From Heyndrickxia sp050281185 (lineage in GTDB: Bacteria; Bacillota; Bacilli; Bacillales; Bacillaceae_C), in contig NZ_JBNNWS010000004.1 in assembly GCF_050281185.1 (NCBI RefSeq), positions 240,558 to 304,557 of the forward strand: a stretch of 64,000 bases of DNA. The letters are read 5' to 3'. Made by a program: the position numbers and the translations under genes. Below the pieces are notes generated by a model. The model worked only from the letters and a program-made list of their open reading frames with translations, was not told the DNA's origin and made no database searches. Of the stretch, positions 18,693 through 27,812 are shown piece by piece. Within the stretch, counting starts at the first letter, position 1. Each line of letters starts with the position of its first letter.

Positions 18693-18968
18693 TTACTGCT
18701 TAGGTTCTTGTAATTGTTGTTGCATATAATTTTGATCACGGAATCGAACTAAAATTACATCTGCACCAATTTTAACAATGTTATTCCACGGAATAACAAA
18801 TTCTTCCTCTTTTCCGAAAAATCCTAATATTTTCCCAGACCCGCCGACAATAATGCTTTCAATTTTCCCTGTATCTAAGTTGATTTCGATATCTCCTACG
18901 TTGCCTAGTTTTCGTCCATCTGAAATGCTTACAACATCCTTAACTTGGAATTCCGATATCCGAACCAT
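18693..18968 (-). CDS. ylmC: YlmC, PRC-barrel domain protein
   Basis: This protein of about 91 residues is a single PRC-barrel (VVSISDGRKLGNVGDIEINL ... EEFVIPWNNIVKIGADVILVRF), the YlmC/YmxH type found only in spore formers and relatives. In B. subtilis it is made under sporulation control; its function is unknown. An ATG two codons upstream (18974) touches the ribosome site GAGAGGG, so the second ATG at 18968 is preferred. Confidence 0.92.
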   Translation of the reverse strand: MVRISEFQVKDVVSISDGRKLGNVGDIEINLDTGKIESIIVGGSGKILGFFGKEEEFVIPWNNIVKIGADVILVRFRDQNYMQQQLQEPKQ

Positions 18969-19215
18969 TGCCATCCCTCTCTTTTTTAGATCAATTTAAA
19001 CTAAGGCCAACCTATGATAATACATATATATGCATGATTAGTCCTTTTTAAGAATGGCTTTATTATTATTATTAATTGATATATATAAAAGAACCAAGTT
19101 GACCAATATACAAAGTGTCTAACACTACACTTCAATATAATAAGGTTTTTCATATCTACCTTAATACAAATTGAAGTTAAGTGATGTCGCACACATATCG
19201 GTCAACCTAGTTCTT

Positions 19216-19992
19216 TTACTGGATATTCTTATTCATTTGTTTTATTGCTGCTTTTTCTAATCGTGAAACTTGAGCCTGTGAGATTCCAATTTCTTCAGCA
19301 ACTTCCATTTGTGTTTTCCCTTGAAAGAATCGCTTCCGAATGATTAATTTTTCCCGATCATTTAACCTGCGTAACCCTTCTTGCAATGCAATTTCTTCAA
19401 CCCATTGGATGTCGCGATTTTTTTCATCCCCCAGTTGATCCATTACATAAATAGGATCTCCTCCGTCATTATAAATAGGCTCAAATAATGATACCGGATC
19501 TTGGATAGCATCTAAGGCAAATACAATTTCTTCATGTGGAACTTCCAATACCTTTGCAATTTCTTCTGCAGTTGGCTCCCGAGAAGTTTTGCTCATAAGT
19601 TTCTCTCGGACTTGGAGAGCTTTATAGGCGATATCTCGAAGTGATCTTGAGACACGGATTGGATTATTATCACGTAAATACCTGCGTATTTCTCCAATAA
19701 TCATCGGTACCGCATAAGTAGAAAATCTTACATTTTGATTTAAATCAAAATTATCAATAGATTTCATAAGTCCAATACACCCGACCTGAAAGAGGTCGTC
19801 CACATATTCTCCACGGTTGTTAAAGCGCTGGATAACACTCAAAACCAGCCTTAAATTACCGTTCACAAGTTTTTCTCTTGCAAATAAATCACCTTCATGC
19901 ATTTTTTTCAATAATTCCCGCATTTCTTCATTTTTAAGCACTGGAAGCTTAGATGTATCGACCCCGCAAATTTCTACTTTATTTCTCTTCAA
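19216..19992 (-). CDS. sigG: RNA polymerase sigma-G, late forespore
   Basis: This 258-residue sigma factor is nearly identical in sequence pattern to B. subtilis SigG. The N-terminus VEICGVDTSKLPVLKNEEM is diagnostic. Region 2 follows (LFQVGCIGLMKSIDNFDL), and region 4 has the helix-turn-helix TQMEVAEEIGISQAQVSRLEK. It drives late forespore genes. The start is TTG at 19992, seven bases after AAGGAGG. It lies about 150 bp downstream of sigE, as in other Bacillus. Confidence 0.97.
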   Translation of the reverse strand: MKRNKVEICGVDTSKLPVLKNEEMRELLKKMHEGDLFAREKLVNGNLRLVLSVIQRFNNRGEYVDDLFQVGCIGLMKSIDNFDLNQNVRFSTYAVPMIIGEIRRYLRDNNPIRVSRSLRDIAYKALQVREKLMSKTSREPTAEEIAKVLEVPHEEIVFALDAIQDPVSLFEPIYNDGGDPIYVMDQLGDEKNRDIQWVEEIALQEGLRRLNDREKLIIRKRFFQGKTQMEVAEEIGISQAQVSRLEKAAIKQMNKNIQ

Positions 19993-20143
19993 GTTTTTCC
20001 CTCCTTACAGGAGCTGCTGTTCAAAAATAAGTATCTCCTTGGGTGGGAAAATTATGCATGTGATGAAATTTGAGTTAGAGGTAGAATTGGAAAAATAATT
20101 GATGTAAAAAGGTTTGTCTGAGAAAAAATTTTTTAATGCCTAA

Positions 20144-20863
20144 TTAAACCATTTTATTAAATTCCTTTTTCAATCTTTTAATGATTCTTTTCTCTAATCT
20201 TGAGATATATGACTGAGAAATTCCAAGCATATCCGCTACATCCTTCTGAGTTTTCTCTTCCTCACCTAATAAACCAAAGCGAAGTTCCATTATTTGCTTT
20301 TCTCGTGGAGATAATTGGTGAAGTGCATTGAATAAAAGTTTCTTATCGACATTTGCTTCAAGATCCTTCGTAATAATGTCTTCTTCCGTACCTAGCACAT
20401 CAGATAATAATAATTCATTACCATCCCAATCTATATTTAATGGTTCATCAAATGAAACTTCAGAGCGAATTTTATTATTTCTACGCAAATACATTAGTAT
20501 TTCATTTTCGATGCATCGCGAAGCATATGTAGCTAACTTGATTTTTTTTTCTGGATTAAAAGTATTTACTGCTTTTATAAGACCTATCGTTCCAATACTA
20601 ATTAAATCTTCGATATTGATTCCTGTATTTTCAAACTTGCGTGCAATATAAACAACTAATCTTAAATTTCTTTCAATTAAAAGCGAGCGTGCTGCCATAT
20701 CTCCCTTAGGTAGTTTTTCTAATAAAACTTCTTCTTCTTCTTTTGTCAACGGAGGAGGCAGGGCTTCACTTCCACCAATATAATAGATCTCATCTGTTTT
20801 AATTTTTAATTTTATAAGTATTTTGTACCAGTAATAGGATAATTTAATACGAAAATTTTTCAT
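20144..20863 (-). CDS. sigE: Pro-sigma-E, early mother-cell sigma factor
   Basis: This 239-residue protein has the inhibitory pro-sequence at the N-terminus: an amphipathic segment of about 27 residues ending at the IYYIGGSEALPPPL junction, which SpoIIGA cleaves. Region 2 (ISIGTIGLIKAVNTF) and region 4 (TQKDVADMLGISQSYISRLEK) follow. It directs mother-cell transcription after asymmetric division. The ATG at 20863 follows GAAGGGGG. It forms the spoIIG operon with the upstream spoIIGA. Confidence 0.97.
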   Translation of the reverse strand: MKNFRIKLSYYWYKILIKLKIKTDEIYYIGGSEALPPPLTKEEEEVLLEKLPKGDMAARSLLIERNLRLVVYIARKFENTGINIEDLISIGTIGLIKAVNTFNPEKKIKLATYASRCIENEILMYLRRNNKIRSEVSFDEPLNIDWDGNELLLSDVLGTEEDIITKDLEANVDKKLLFNALHQLSPREKQIMELRFGLLGEEEKTQKDVADMLGISQSYISRLEKRIIKRLKKEFNKMV

Positions 20864-20988
20864 TTCATATCCCCCTTCTAAATGAATGTAATTAGGAGTA
20901 TAGATATAATACCTAATATATTTTGTGAATACCGCAAAATTTCAGTGAATTAGCAGTAGTAAAGTACTTACAATATTCATACTTTGAG

Positions 20989-21915
20989 TTAAGATGCTGA
21001 TTTAATTGAAATTCCTGTTAACATTTTAGGATGTACAATACATTGAAATAAGTCATCACTTGATAAATTTTGAATGGTAAAAGAAATAAGAGCTCTTTTC
21101 ACATGCCAGCTTTCATTCGCATTATGGATGATTAAAGTATCTGGTTTAAAGGCTAATAATAATTGGTTATTTTCCCCAACAACTTTAGCAGGAACGAATC
21201 GAATTCTGTCACTCCACTCTGTTGGCAACTGGGTTTTTCCTTGAAGAAAAGGATCGGAGTTTTCTGTTACTTCAATTATTTCTTTTGGAAACTGTTCAAG
21301 GTATGTCTTTATAGATACAATCATTACAGGTTGTTTAGATAACGGATCATAAAGTTGATTTCCACTATCAACAAGTCCTTTTAAATTCAAATCTAATCCA
21401 CTTATTTCTACTTTTACATCAACTAGTTTATCAAATTGAATATTTGCCATCTCAAAAGCTTCAATTCTACGCTTCGAAAAATACCATGCTATTGGTATAC
21501 CGAAAAGAATAAAAAGCCAGCTAATAGGATCACCAAATCCCCTAATATTCGCCAGTAATACAGATTGCTTTAATTGGAAATCAAAATGAATAAAATAATG
21601 AGTTCCTATTAAAATACCCCCGGTTAAAAACGTTACGAAATAGAAGGTTGCTAAGTTGATGAAAAAATATCTCATTCGCTTATACCCAAATACGGTATAA
21701 ACCATTACGATTGAAAAAAATAATTTTACGAATGGGTTTCCAGAATATGTGGACAATGGGGTAAGACTCATGATAATGAGCATGGATCCTATTAATCCTC
21801 CAATAAAAACTTTCCATAAAGAAATGTGACGTTTTAAAATGATGGCTGTCATCCAAAGAAGCATTGTATCTACGAGTAAATTTAATAGCCATATAACGTC
21901 CATATAGACAACCAA
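20989..21915 (-). CDS. spoIIGA: SpoIIGA, pro-sigma-E processing aspartic protease
   Basis: The N-terminal half has five hydrophobic segments for the septal membrane, starting VVYMDVIWLLNLLVDTMLL. The C-terminal half carries the aspartic-protease motif GLVDSGNQLYDPL near residue 180 and ends PKMLTG. It is activated by SpoIIR from the forespore and cleaves pro-SigE. Two consecutive TTG codons (21918 and 21915) follow AGGGGGG. The second has better spacing and aligns with the B. subtilis N-terminus, so 21915 is used. Confidence 0.95.
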   Translation of the reverse strand: MVVYMDVIWLLNLLVDTMLLWMTAIILKRHISLWKVFIGGLIGSMLIIMSLTPLSTYSGNPFVKLFFSIVMVYTVFGYKRMRYFFINLATFYFVTFLTGGILIGTHYFIHFDFQLKQSVLLANIRGFGDPISWLFILFGIPIAWYFSKRRIEAFEMANIQFDKLVDVKVEISGLDLNLKGLVDSGNQLYDPLSKQPVMIVSIKTYLEQFPKEIIEVTENSDPFLQGKTQLPTEWSDRIRFVPAKVVGENNQLLLAFKPDTLIIHNANESWHVKRALISFTIQNLSSDDLFQCIVHPKMLTGISIKSAS

Positions 21916-22011
21916 CAATATCCCCCCTACTCCTGGTTTTTCTTTGGATTATGCGAGGAAATATTTCTCCGCTTTGTTTGATGTGTAGATCCGGCTCCTC
22001 CGCTTTTTTAT

Positions 22012-22045
22012 ACTATATCGTACATACCTATTGGAAGTGTGTCAT
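22012..22045 (-). promoter_or_regulatory. Candidate Spo0A-activated spoIIG promoter with 22-bp spacer
   Basis: ATGACA (22045-22040) and TATAGT (22017-22012) on the minus strand are separated by exactly 22 bp. That is the abnormal spacing known for the SigA-Spo0A-dependent spoIIG promoter of B. subtilis. About 45 bp upstream, TTTTGTCTAA is one mismatch from a Spo0A box. The leader to spoIIGA would be about 90 nt. The rest of the 433-bp gap holds repeat A copy 2 and the ftsZ terminator. Confidence 0.65.
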
Positions 22046-22168
22046 TTCTTGTATGTGAAATTATAGAAGTTTTCAATGTTTCTTTCGAATTTTGTCTAAT
22101 TGAGAAGAGATAATATTAGTCATTTTAATCATGGACTAGTAGAGGAAATATAAAAAGTTTATTAAAAT

Positions 22169-22301
22169 GGCATTGTTAAACAATGTTATTGTTTCTGAAA
22201 AAGTCCTGTAGGGTATGCGTGAAGCTAGTTATACTCCGTATAAAAATCGCTTCACGCATACCCTACACGCAATTTTATTAATAATGATCATTAACAAAGC
22301 T
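22169..22301 (+). repeat. MITE-like palindromic element, family A copy 2, with 8-bp target duplication
   Basis: The ends read GGCATTGTTAA and TTAACAAAGCT. They are bounded by the exact duplication ATTAAAAT (22161-22168 and 22302-22309). The interior is a perfect 19-bp stem, TGTAGGGTATGCGTGAAGC with its complement. The loop is the reverse complement of the loop in copies 1 and 3, so this copy is inverted relative to them. Confidence 0.9.
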
Positions 22302-22310
22302 ATTAAAATA

Positions 22311-22340
22311 AAAAACCGGATAAGTAATTTATCCGGTTAA
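22311..22340 (-). terminator. Intrinsic terminator after ftsZ
   Basis: AACCGGATAA and TTATCCGGTT form the stem, followed on the minus strand by a run of T, nine bases past the ftsZ stop. Confidence 0.9.
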
Positions 22341-22348
22341 AGTTAAAT

Positions 22349-23491
22349 TTATTGATTTCTGCGGTTTCTATTTCTTAAAAAAGTTGGGATATCTAAAGCG
22401 TCTTCCGCATGGTGATTCGTTGTACGAACTGGCTCTTGAACTTCCTCCCGTCTAGGTTCACGTTTAACAGAAGGATTGTTATTTGTTTTTTGCTGTCCAG
22501 TTCCAATTGATGGTCTGCTTTGCTTAGGTTGAGCGACATCTTCATTAAAGCCAGTTGCAATAACAGTAACAATAATTTCATCTTTCAAATTATCATTAAT
22601 GACAGAACCGAAAATCATATTCACTTCTTGATCAGAAGCTGATGCTACAATATCCGCGGCTTCTTGAACCTCATATAGACTTAGATTCACGCCACCACTA
22701 ATATTCATCAAGACGCCTTGTGCACCATCAATAGAAGTTTCAAGTAGTGGAGATGAAATAGCCTTCTTCGCTGCCTCTGTTGCACGATTTTCACCTGTGG
22801 CAACACCGATACCCATTAATGCAGAACCTTTATTCGTCATGATTGTTTTTACATCCGCAAAATCCAGATTAATCAAGCCTGGCACTGCAATAAGTTCCGA
22901 TATACCTTGAACACCTTGGCGTAATACATTATCTGCTTCACGGAAAGCCTCCAACATTGGAGTACTTTTGTCAACAATTTCTAATAAACGATCATTAGGA
23001 ATAACAATAAGAGTATCTACTGCTTCTTTCATTTCGGCAATACCGCCGGCAGCTTGAGTAGCACGTTTACGCCCTTCAAATGTAAATGGTCTCGTAACAA
23101 TACCAACAGTTAATGCACCCAAATCTTTGGCAATCCGTGCAATGACAGGGGCTGCACCTGTTCCTGTTCCACCACCCATACCTGCAGTAACGAATACCAT
23201 ATCAGCTCCTCTTAGAGCTTCTTCTATTTGTTCTTTACTTTCTTCTGCTGCTTTTTTCCCTACTTCTGGATTAGCTCCAGCGCCTAATCCTCTTGTTAGT
23301 TTGGCGCCAATTTGCATTTTTATTTCTGCTTTTGATAGGTTAAGAGCCTGTGCATCGGTATTAACTGCAATAAATTCAACACCTTGTACATCGTGTTCAA
23401 TCATACGGTTCACTGCATTATTACCGCCACCGCCTACGCCAATTACTTTTATCGTTGCTAATGAATCTAAATTTGTATCGAATTCCAGCAT
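22349..23491 (-). CDS. ftsZ: Cell-division GTPase FtsZ
   Basis: This 380-residue tubulin homologue forms the Z ring. The GTP loop is GGGTGTGAAP near residue 107, after the N-terminal IKVIGVGGGGNNAVNRM. The T7 loop NLDFADVKTIM lies near 208. A variable linker ends in the conserved C-terminal peptide DIPTFLRNRNRR, which binds FtsA, SepF and other partners. The start has AGGAGG upstream. It follows ftsA by 147 bp. Confidence 0.98.
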   Translation of the reverse strand: MLEFDTNLDSLATIKVIGVGGGGNNAVNRMIEHDVQGVEFIAVNTDAQALNLSKAEIKMQIGAKLTRGLGAGANPEVGKKAAEESKEQIEEALRGADMVFVTAGMGGGTGTGAAPVIARIAKDLGALTVGIVTRPFTFEGRKRATQAAGGIAEMKEAVDTLIVIPNDRLLEIVDKSTPMLEAFREADNVLRQGVQGISELIAVPGLINLDFADVKTIMTNKGSALMGIGVATGENRATEAAKKAISSPLLETSIDGAQGVLMNISGGVNLSLYEVQEAADIVASASDQEVNMIFGSVINDNLKDEIIVTVIATGFNEDVAQPKQSRPSIGTGQQKTNNNPSVKREPRREEVQEPVRTTNHHAEDALDIPTFLRNRNRRNQ

Positions 23492-23638
23492 GACAAATCC
23501 TCCTAATCCGTCGATATTCCATCAAGACATCTTTCTACTCAAAGGCTACATTCGAAACCTAAAGTTAAAATTGTGAGTCCATTTCCGTAATTAACTTTCC
23601 TTTAAAAGTTTAAATCAAAAACGTTTAAGAAAAGGGCC

Positions 23639-24922
23639 TTACTCAAAAAAGTAGCCAAAGAATTTTTTCATTCTCGTGGAAATTTTCTCGTCTTGTTGTT
23701 TTTCGTTTTTTTGTTTTGGTTGCGGCTTTTTAACTGATTTGTTTTCATTATGTTCAAGATGAACGGGTGATGCACTGACATTTCGTCCTTGCAATCTAGC
23801 ATTCTTGTATGCGTATTGAATTAATCCCACAGCAGTTGTATATTGTGGTTCTCTTACCCCAATATAATCTGGGATAGCTATTCTTACACGATTTTGAAAG
23901 ACTGCACCAGCTAATTCCATAACTCCAGGTAAATTAACTGTCCCACCAGTTAATACAATTCCTCCAGGAAGATCCATGATGCCCATACGCTTTAATTCCT
24001 GAAGGACAAAATCAAAAATCTCTTCTAATCTAGCTTCTATAATATCAGAAATTTCCAATTGGTTAAATTGTTGATGCTGATCACTACCTATTATTGGTAC
24101 ACTAAATACCTCTTCTTCCAAAGCATCAATACTGTATGCATGTCCATTTTTAATTTTTATGCGCTCAGCATCTTCAGTGGAAGTTCTTAACACAATAGAT
24201 AAATCTTTCGTAATGTGTTCCCCGCCTATCGGCATGACACTTGTTTCTTTTATAAAGCCATTTTCAAAAACAGCAAGTGTAGTAGATCCTCCACCGATAT
24301 CTACCAATACAGTGCCAAGATTCTTCTCATCTTTCGATAAGGCAACAGCACCTGCTGCCAACGGTTGAAGGACAATTTCAGTTATATCCAAACCAGCCCG
24401 TTCAACACAACGCAATGTGTTATGTAAAATTGTTTTAGATCCTGTAACAATGGTACCTTCCATTTCTAAACGAACACCAATCATTCCACGCGGGTCATTT
24501 ATTTCATCTAATCCGTCAACAATAAATTGTCTAGGAATGACATTAATAATTTCTCGCTCTGGGGGAATGGAGATTACTTGAGCAGCATCCATTACTCTTG
24601 CCACATCTTCATCAGATATCTCACGATTTTCGCTAGATACAGCAACAACGCCATGACACTGCTGTAACATGACATGATTACCTGTTATTCCAACAATAAC
24701 ATGATTAATATTCATGCCAATCATTCTCTCAGCTTGCTCGACTGCTTTTCTAATCGAATTAACTGTTTCATCAATATCAACAATGGATCCTTTTCGGATC
24801 CCTTCAGACTTCACATTCCCAACACCGATTATATTAAGTGAATCATTTACCATTTCACCAATAATTACTTTTACGGTGGATGTACCGATGTCAAGACTTA
24901 CATATATATCATTGTTGTTCAT
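23639..24922 (-). CDS. ftsA: Cell-division protein FtsA
   Basis: This actin-like ATPase tethers FtsZ to the membrane. VSLDIGTSTVKVIIGE at the N-terminus is the phosphate 1 loop, LVDIGGGSTTLAVFE the phosphate 2 loop and GIVLTGGTVNLPG the adenosine motif. The extreme C-terminus MKKFFGYFFE is the amphipathic membrane helix. The frame opens at a GTG (24958), but the ATG at 24922 has GGGAGGTG before it and gives the proper 427-residue protein. Confidence 0.97.
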   Translation of the reverse strand: MNNNDIYVSLDIGTSTVKVIIGEMVNDSLNIIGVGNVKSEGIRKGSIVDIDETVNSIRKAVEQAERMIGMNINHVIVGITGNHVMLQQCHGVVAVSSENREISDEDVARVMDAAQVISIPPEREIINVIPRQFIVDGLDEINDPRGMIGVRLEMEGTIVTGSKTILHNTLRCVERAGLDITEIVLQPLAAGAVALSKDEKNLGTVLVDIGGGSTTLAVFENGFIKETSVMPIGGEHITKDLSIVLRTSTEDAERIKIKNGHAYSIDALEEEVFSVPIIGSDQHQQFNQLEISDIIEARLEEIFDFVLQELKRMGIMDLPGGIVLTGGTVNLPGVMELAGAVFQNRVRIAIPDYIGVREPQYTTAVGLIQYAYKNARLQGRNVSASPVHLEHNENKSVKKPQPKQKNEKQQDEKISTRMKKFFGYFFE

Positions 24923-25021
24923 TCTTTGGCACCTCCCTTTGCCTAAAATACTTGTCACATTCAGTTGAATTTTTATTATTTTTAATATTATAGTATATTC
25001 GAGAATACTTATTATCTGTAA

Positions 25022-25050
25022 GATATATATACTATAAAATAATTCGTCAA
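25022..25050 (-). promoter_or_regulatory. Candidate SigA promoter for ftsA-ftsZ
   Basis: TTGACG (25050-25045) and TATATC (25027-25022) are 17 bp apart on the minus strand in the sbp-ftsA gap. The AT-rich context offers alternative -10 boxes. Confidence 0.5.
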
Positions 25051-25075
25051 AAGTGAAGATTTCCCTTTAAAAAGT

Positions 25076-25438
25076 TTAATTTTTTTTCGTATTTTTACCT
25101 TTCAAGGACCATTTTACTAGTAATATTCTCCTAATTACAGCTATATTTTGAAAAAGTCTTACACCAAAAGCAAATATTGCAGCTAAGTATAAGTCTACAC
25201 CAAGATGAACTCCTAGAAAAGCTAAACTTGCTGCAAGAATTATATTAAAAAAGAAACCTGAAACGAAGACGTGTGTTTCATAAATATTTTGAAGATGAGC
25301 ACGTATACCACCAAACAGTGTATCAAGAGCTGCTAAAACAGCAATGGAAAGATAGTTGGCATATTCATCAGGGACTTGAATATCGGTTAATAGTCCAAGG
25401 ATAACTCCTATAAGTAAACCAAAGATCGGCAGCCACAT
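25076..25438 (-). CDS. sbp: Small basic membrane protein Sbp (DUF1290)
   Basis: This 120-residue protein has three or four hydrophobic segments and the family sequence YLSIAVLAALDTLFGGIRA, with a basic C-terminal tail. DUF1290 proteins lie immediately before ftsA in Bacillus, and their function is unknown. The ATG at 25438 follows AAGGGAG. The ftsAZ promoter candidate lies just downstream. Confidence 0.9.
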   Translation of the reverse strand: MWLPIFGLLIGVILGLLTDIQVPDEYANYLSIAVLAALDTLFGGIRAHLQNIYETHVFVSGFFFNIILAASLAFLGVHLGVDLYLAAIFAFGVRLFQNIAVIRRILLVKWSLKGKNTKKN

Positions 25439-25526
25439 TTTTATCTCTCCCTTCTTGAAAACGAAGTAAATAATTCGGTAGATATTAGGTGCCTTAGGAA
25501 TTACAGTGTATACATTAATTTAATAA

Positions 25527-26237
25527 TTATTTGACAGGTTCCATATATTGAATAATTATGCTGGAATCATATGCTGGAATTTCAATAGATTCTTTGGGCT
25601 TTGAAATGATCGCTTTTAGATTATCGACAAATAGTTCATCTATTACGGGAGAGACCTGAATGCGATTATATAATTTATTCGCTGCTTTTATATTTTCAGC
25701 AATTACCTTTATTTCAAATGGATACGAGTTAATAGAACGACCATTAATTTTTGTTTCACCATTAATATCACGAATAACAGTCGTATTAATTATTCTTTCA
25801 CCATCAATGGCTATTTGTTTTGCTCCATACATATTTAATTCATTCACTAGACGGTTCAAGAGGATCGGAGAAACTTCGGGAACACGTTTATTAAGTAATA
25901 CAGCTTCTTCAAAAGGAGCTATTTTTAAAACAATTCCTGAACCAGTTACTTTAGTTTGGCCGGCATCTTTTTTTAATTCTTTTAATGTATCTTTCAACGC
26001 TTGTTCTTTACTATCTTTCATCTTCGTTTCATACTTATCAAACCGATCTTCGTTGGAACGAATCTCTTCAATTAATTTCGATTGCAAATCCTGTTCCTTT
26101 AATAAATCTTCTCTAAGCTGCCATATGTCTCGGGTATCTCTAAGCTTTGGCTTTTTTACTGTTTGAAATTGTATAGCCAGCATAAATCCTATAATAATTG
26201 AAATAGCCGTCATGCTTATTTTAATCTTTGTGCCCAC
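25527..26237 (-). CDS. ylxX: DUF881 protein YlxX
   Basis: This 236-residue protein has one N-terminal membrane segment (ISIIIGFMLAIQFQTV), a coiled-coil stretch to about residue 85, and a DUF881 domain with the motifs VTGSGIVLKI, LNELNMYGAKQIAIDGERI and PFEIKVIA. It is a paralogue of the neighbouring ylxW. The family is tied to division clusters of Gram-positive bacteria and is probably an envelope factor. The start appears to be GTG at 26237, behind AAAGGTGA. Confidence 0.87.
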   Translation of the reverse strand: MGTKIKISMTAISIIIGFMLAIQFQTVKKPKLRDTRDIWQLREDLLKEQDLQSKLIEEIRSNEDRFDKYETKMKDSKEQALKDTLKELKKDAGQTKVTGSGIVLKIAPFEEAVLLNKRVPEVSPILLNRLVNELNMYGAKQIAIDGERIINTTVIRDINGETKINGRSINSYPFEIKVIAENIKAANKLYNRIQVSPVIDELFVDNLKAIISKPKESIEIPAYDSSIIIQYMEPVK

Positions 26238-26252
26238 TCCTTTTCACCTTTT

Positions 26253-26969
26253 CTATTCTGAAGATTCGCCTAGAATTGGCCCAATTTGAACTTGATCCTT
26301 TTTTTCTATAGTAAATACAATATTATCATTGACTAGCTGATCCTTAACACCACCTGATATTGATAAAGCTGATGCTAAAACATTCGGGTCACCAATCGCA
26401 GTAATCTGAAAGGGTTCTGGAAAAGGAATCCCATCAACTGTGATGACTGGGCCATTACAGACAATATAGGAATTATGATTAATTCTTTGTCCATTAATCG
26501 CTATTGCTGCTGCACCTGCAATATACAATTCATTAATTACTTTAAAAACATGGTGATCATGTACAATATAACTATTTACATTTTCTTTTTTTGGATCATA
26601 TGCTCCATCCTCAAGAGTAACGGTAACACCTTCACCCTGTACTTTCACTTTTCCTAAAAACATTCGATACTTTTCAGCATCCTCAGCTAAATTGAAAAAA
26701 ACTTGTTCTTCTTTGGAAAGATCTTTTTCCATTGTACGGACTTTATTTTGTTTATCATACAATTCCTTTTGTAATCTTCTATTTTCTTTTTGTTGTTTTA
26801 AAATTTCATTTCTTAATTCGTTTTCTCTAGCAAATTGCGGATCCGATAACGTAGAACTAGATTTTTTCTCTTTATTAGCTAAATTATAAGAAAAGGCTAG
26901 CATGAAACCTAAAACCAAACTAACTAGAGCAAGGATTACGTTTTTACCTTTCATTTTTGTTCTTTTCAT
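26253..26969 (-). CDS. ylxW: DUF881 protein YlxW
   Basis: A paralogue of YlxX, with the same plan of one membrane segment, a charged coiled coil (about residues 40-85) and DUF881 (GEGVTVTLEDG, INELYIAGAAAIAINGQRI). The divIB stop lies 25 bp inside its start. The frame begins at GTG 26984, but the ATG at 26969 sits about eleven bases from GGTGG and is preferred; a third ATG is also possible. It is 15 bp ahead of ylxX and probably cotranscribed with it. Confidence 0.85.
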   Translation of the reverse strand: MKRTKMKGKNVILALVSLVLGFMLAFSYNLANKEKKSSSTLSDPQFARENELRNEILKQQKENRRLQKELYDKQNKVRTMEKDLSKEEQVFFNLAEDAEKYRMFLGKVKVQGEGVTVTLEDGAYDPKKENVNSYIVHDHHVFKVINELYIAGAAAIAINGQRINHNSYIVCNGPVITVDGIPFPEPFQITAIGDPNVLASALSISGGVKDQLVNDNIVFTIEKKDQVQIGPILGESSE

Positions 26970-27729
26970 CTTTTTCTTTTCCACCTGCTTTAAACGCCTT
27001 GAAGAAGGAGCCTACCTCTAAGTCGATTATTCCTTTTACATTTGGATCAAGTTGACTAATAATCGACGGATAGTGAATGATTTTTTCCGCTAATGTTCTT
27101 ATCGTTGCAGAAACTTCAAAACCATCATTCATATACAATGTAATGTGGTATGTATCTGTTTTTTTAGGGGAATAGTGAATTTCTGATATTGAATTAATAA
27201 TCTCATCAGGCAATTGTTGCAACTGATTAACCATCTCAGTTAATATCTTTCCCTTATTAAAACTAGTTAATATAGGAACATTTGTTAACATACTATCTTG
27301 TTGATTATCTAAAACACTGCCATTTTCTAAAACAGGTAAAAGTTTTGTACCTTCTGAAATATAAGCAATCGTTGCCCTTTCTTTAATATTGATAACAATA
27401 TTGTTTGGAAAAAGAACTTTCACCTTTGCTTTTTTAATTTCAGGTATGTTAGTTATTTTTGAAGCTATTTTTTCCTTATCTATATTCCAAATATTTGTCT
27501 TCGTTGAGATTCCTGATTTATCTAGAACTAATTTTTTATTAATTGTTTGATTACCTTCAACTGTAATTTTTCTTACATGACTTAGAGGGGATTGAAAATA
27601 TACAACAAATAAAATTAAAAGGAAGAACAACGATATCAAAAAAATAAGGCGTCTATTGGTTTTCCTTTTTCTTTGTTCTTTTAATTTTGGAATTCGATCT
27701 TCTAAAGATACGATTTTTCCTTCAGGCAC
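26944..27729 (-). CDS. divIB: Cell-division protein DivIB (FtsQ)
   Basis: This is a bitopic septal protein of 261 residues. It has a basic cytoplasmic tail, one membrane span (LIFLISLFFLLILFVVYF, about 28-45), a POTRA domain beginning LSHVRKITVEGNQTI and a beta domain to the C-terminus. It bridges FtsL/DivIC and PBP2B in the divisome. The start is GTG after GAGGGGGG. In B. subtilis murB precedes this gene; here 203 bp without murB separate it from murG. Confidence 0.93.
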   Translation of the reverse strand: MPEGKIVSLEDRIPKLKEQRKRKTNRRLIFLISLFFLLILFVVYFQSPLSHVRKITVEGNQTINKKLVLDKSGISTKTNIWNIDKEKIASKITNIPEIKKAKVKVLFPNNIVINIKERATIAYISEGTKLLPVLENGSVLDNQQDSMLTNVPILTSFNKGKILTEMVNQLQQLPDEIINSISEIHYSPKKTDTYHITLYMNDGFEVSATIRTLAEKIIHYPSIISQLDPNVKGIIDLEVGSFFKAFKAGGKEKDEKNKNER

Positions 27730-27778
27730 ACGTTTCCCCCCTCACATTTTCATAAAATTCTCATACGGACAAAAATGA

Positions 27779-27812
27779 AGAACGGCACTTTTCTTTTTTA
27801 TGCCGTTGTAGT
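27779..27812 (-). terminator. Possible weak terminator after murG
   Basis: AACGGCA and TGCCGTT pair around a 13-nt loop, followed by CTTCATTTTTG on the minus strand. It lies where murB would be expected, and would separate murG from divIB transcription. Confidence 0.4.

Noticed and set aside
19993..20143. SigF/SigG-type promoter before sigG
   Set aside because: GCATAATTT vaguely resembles a -10 box, but no convincing -35 partner was found at the right distance.
25660..26166. 168-codon plus-strand frame
   Set aside because: It is complementary to ylxX (DUF881), with low-complexity Ser/Ile/Phe content typical of an antisense shadow.
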